DNA of 64,000 nucleotides, from NCBI RefSeq assembly GCF_004123905.1, contig NZ_MZXW01000020.1, positions 124,001-188,000 on the forward strand. The letters are read 5' to 3'. Below the pieces are notes generated by a model that ran no database searches, was not told the origin of the DNA, and worked only from the letters and a program-made list of their open reading frames with translations. The position numbers and the translations under genes are program-made. Every line of letters begins with the position of its first letter. Position 1 is the first letter of the stretch. The stretch comes from Bradyrhizobium betae. GTDB lineage: Bacteria; Pseudomonadota; Alphaproteobacteria; Rhizobiales; Xanthobacteraceae. This document shows positions 62,073-64,000 of the stretch, in pieces.

Positions 62073-63494
62073 TCAGCGGCGGAACATGCCGCCCATCATG
62101 CCGCCGACGACACCGCCGACGAAGGCCGCGCCGGCATCGCCGCCACCGCCGCGATGCTGCGCCGGTGCGCTCTGCTGGGCTTGGGCCGGAGCACGCCGGG
62201 CCGGCTTCTGGCTGTCCTCGCTCGCGGTGGCCGGGGCGGCCGCCACGATCTCGGAGAGCAGCGCCTTGTGCTGGAATTTGTTGAGGTAGCCGGTCGACGG
62301 ATAGCCGCGCGCGGCCTGCCAGCGCTTGAGCACGGTACGGGTTTCCTCGCTGAAGGCACCGGTGACCTTGGTGTCGAAGCCGAGCCCGGTCAGGCGGCGC
62401 TGCACGTCGCGGCGCTGGCCCTTGTCGAGGCCGATCTGGTCTTCGGTGAGCTGGGTCGCGTCATCGGTGAAGGTCGCGGGATCGACGCCTCCGTTGAGGT
62501 TGCGGGTCGTGGTCGACGGACCGCTCTTGATCGCGGCAAGCCGCGCCAGCGCCAGCGCCTTGAACTGGCCGTTCGGGTAGGCGGAGAGATAGGCGTTGAG
62601 CTCTTCCGGCTTGTTGGATTCCTTGACCGAGCGCCAGTATTCGAGCTCGACACCGTCGTTGCTGCCGCTCGCCGCCGGCACGATGCCTGCCGCGGTAGGC
62701 GCCGCATTGGCGACCTGGGTCGTCGGCGCCTGGTTGAGATAGACTGCGCCGATCAGGTTGGTATGGCCCCAGGGAAGCTGGCCCTTGTGGGTCTCTTCGT
62801 TGACCTGGGCGCGTACCGAGGTCATTGCCTGCTGGATCTCGACGCCGGGCTTGGTGATGTTGTCGATCAGGGCGCGGGTGAACGGGCTGTTGTTGCCCTC
62901 CTGGCCGTCGAGCGCGGTCTGGCCCGGGCCGGTGGCGAATGCGATCAGCGTGCCTTCGCCGGACTTCATTTCGGCAAGGCCGCTCTGCACATTGACGCTG
63001 CGGGTCGCCGAGTTCGACTTGATCTTGGCGGCAAAGGGATTGTCACGACAGGCGTCGAGGAAGACGAGCTTGACCTTGGCATCGCCCATGGTCTGGTCGA
63101 GCGTCAGGTCGATGTTGATGGCGGCGCCGAGCTTGACGTCCATTTCCGATTTGATGTCGGCATCGACCGGCAGGAGATAGTTGGAGCCGCCGACGGCGAT
63201 GCCGTGGCCGGCGTAATAGAACACCGCGACATCGGAGCCCTGGGCCTTGCGACCGAAGTCGAGCAGCTTCTCCGTCATCTGGTCACGGGTGAGGTTGGAT
63301 CCTTCGATCACCTCGAAGCCGACATTGCGCAGCGTCGACGCCATCGCCTTGGCGTCGATCGGCGGGTTTGGCAATTGCGCGACATTTTTGTAGGCGCCGT
63401 TGCCGACGACGAAAGCGACGCGGCGGTCGGCCTTGGCGGCGCTGATCGACAATGCCATGCACATCAGCGAAGCGAGGAAGGTGAGAGTGCGCAT
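62073..63494 (-). CDS. Exported caspase-family (orthocaspase-like) peptidase with peptidoglycan-binding-like domain
   Basis: A 473-residue protein with a signal peptide (FLASLMCMALSISAAKA). The p20-like caspase domain (about 22-240) carries the His-Cys dyad: His in FYYAGHGIAVGG, Cys in VFLDACRDNPFA. A segment ELEYWRSVKESNKPEELNAY resembles the linker in other caspase-like proteins. Then a peptidoglycan-binding-type domain follows (LDKGQRRDVQRRLTGLGFD, VTGAFSEETRTVLKRWQ). The C-terminus is Gly/Arg-rich with VGGVVGGMMGGMFRR. GGGGA lies before ATG 63494. Substrate and activation are unknown. Confidence 0.88.
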   Translation of the reverse strand: MRTLTFLASLMCMALSISAAKADRRVAFVVGNGAYKNVAQLPNPPIDAKAMASTLRNVGFEVIEGSNLTRDQMTEKLLDFGRKAQGSDVAVFYYAGHGIAVGGSNYLLPVDADIKSEMDVKLGAAINIDLTLDQTMGDAKVKLVFLDACRDNPFAAKIKSNSATRSVNVQSGLAEMKSGEGTLIAFATGPGQTALDGQEGNNSPFTRALIDNITKPGVEIQQAMTSVRAQVNEETHKGQLPWGHTNLIGAVYLNQAPTTQVANAAPTAAGIVPAASGSNDGVELEYWRSVKESNKPEELNAYLSAYPNGQFKALALARLAAIKSGPSTTTRNLNGGVDPATFTDDATQLTEDQIGLDKGQRRDVQRRLTGLGFDTKVTGAFSEETRTVLKRWQAARGYPSTGYLNKFQHKALLSEIVAAAPATASEDSQKPARRAPAQAQQSAPAQHRGGGGDAGAAFVGGVVGGMMGGMFRR

Positions 63495-63689
63495 CTGAAA
63501 TCCCCAACAGAATCGAATTGCAGGCAGCAACAAACTGGCACCAAACTTACACGAAATCGCCCGGCCTCGTGCAAGCAAAACACAGCCACATATTGCTTTG
63601 CGGCCGAGTGTTGCACGCTGGAATGCCCCTCCAACGTGATCCAAATCACGCTCGACCAATTTGTTTGTCGCGCGAAGCAGTGCGCGGGT

Positions 63690-64000
63690 TCACTGCGCGC
63701 GGGCAGGACCCGGCGGCGCCGGTTTCAAATTCAGGAGATTGCCGCACAGGATCAGCGCTGCGCCGAGCACGGTCCAGGCGTCGAGCCGTTCGGAATAGAG
63801 CAGCCAGCCTGCGGTCGCTGTAAGTGGAACCCGGAGGAAGTCCATGGGAACCACGACCGTTGCGTCGGCATAGCGCATCGCGCTGGCGAGGCAGTAATGC
63901 GCGAACGTGCCGCAGATCGAGATCACCATTACCCAGCCCCAGATGTGGCCGGGCGGCCAGGCCCAGACGTAGAGCGACGGCAGGACGCCCGCGACCGACT
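63690..64000 (-). CDS. DMT-superfamily transporter (EamA domain), 3' part
   Basis: The C-terminal about 103 residues of a gene that continues past the window end. Helices include MVISICGTFAHYCLASAMRY, VVPMDFLRVPLTATAGWLLY and WTVLGAALILCGNLLNL, typical of the last helices of EamA drug/metabolite transporters. The tail is Pro-rich (KPAPPGPARAQ). The frame remains open to base 63998, so the start is outside. Substrate unknown. Confidence 0.85.
   Translation of the reverse strand, partial: SVAGVLPSLYVWAWPPGHIWGWVMVISICGTFAHYCLASAMRYADATVVVPMDFLRVPLTATAGWLLYSERLDAWTVLGAALILCGNLLNLKPAPPGPARAQ

Overview
The window is a high-GC chromosomal segment of an alphaproteobacterium, most likely Bradyrhizobium or a close relative. 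This rests on gene content and order (surE-pcm-lipoprotein-yajC-secD-secF; uvrA...ssb...gyrA-coaD-ppi-ppi-queA), on two Omp25/31-type porins, and on the DUF1127, DUF2189, DUF3597 and DUF1217 proteins typical of Rhizobiales. Several families of short palindromic intergenic repeats and two GAAC-N7-GAAC LexA boxes of the alphaproteobacterial type agree. I see no tRNA, rRNA, CRISPR array, insertion sequence or prophage; the region looks like core chromosome with some lineage-specific genes.

Layout. 1-9964: surE (3' end), a response regulator, pcm, an NlpD-like lipoprotein, a DUF815 ATPase, yajC-secD-secF, homologues of the complex I assembly factors NDUFAF3 and NDUFAF6, and threonine dehydratase. 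9982-20720: a class V aminotransferase, a CAP-domain protein, a kinase fused to an acyl-CoA-synthetase lid domain, trmFO, a DUF1127 protein, a small His/Met-rich secreted protein, a lytic transglycosylase, and several small envelope or acetyltransferase genes. 20825-30669: an acyl-CoA synthetase/PCC-domain pair, a protein built of DUF1217 repeats, an ABC-type ATPase, an SRPBCC/beta-propeller pair, a HAD phosphatase, a DUF433 antitoxin with a frameshifted PIN-like toxin, and a DinB protein. 30798-47506: the DNA metabolism and housekeeping block (uvrA, two porins, ssb, LMW-PTP, gyrA, kup, coaD, two cyclophilins, queA). 47688-56340: asd with its own leader region, a PepSY protein, a TetR regulator, a patatin lipoprotein, tgt, a zinc-ribbon protein, an acyltransferase, cysK and a BrnA-like orphan antitoxin. 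56386-61992: a polar amino acid ABC transporter, a monomeric sarcosine-oxidase-type flavoenzyme and a divergent LysR regulator, which together look like one uptake and oxidation unit for an N-methylated or secondary amino acid. 62073-64000: a secreted caspase-like peptidase and the 3' part of a DMT-family transporter.

The most interesting signal is upstream of asd. On the minus strand a 23-codon peptide, with Thr at 8 of its first 13 residues, is followed by a terminator hairpin with a U-run and then asd, as expected of a threonine attenuator. Other points worth attention are the kinase/AMP-binding_C fusion, a Tgt lacking the three zinc-ligand cysteines, paired SOS boxes now separated by a two-porin insertion between uvrA and ssb, a 39-bp palindrome just upstream of a DUF2306 gene, and the frameshifted PIN-like toxin.

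Starts were chosen by eye from ribosome-binding sites and homology, and functions rest on recognised motifs, not on database searches.
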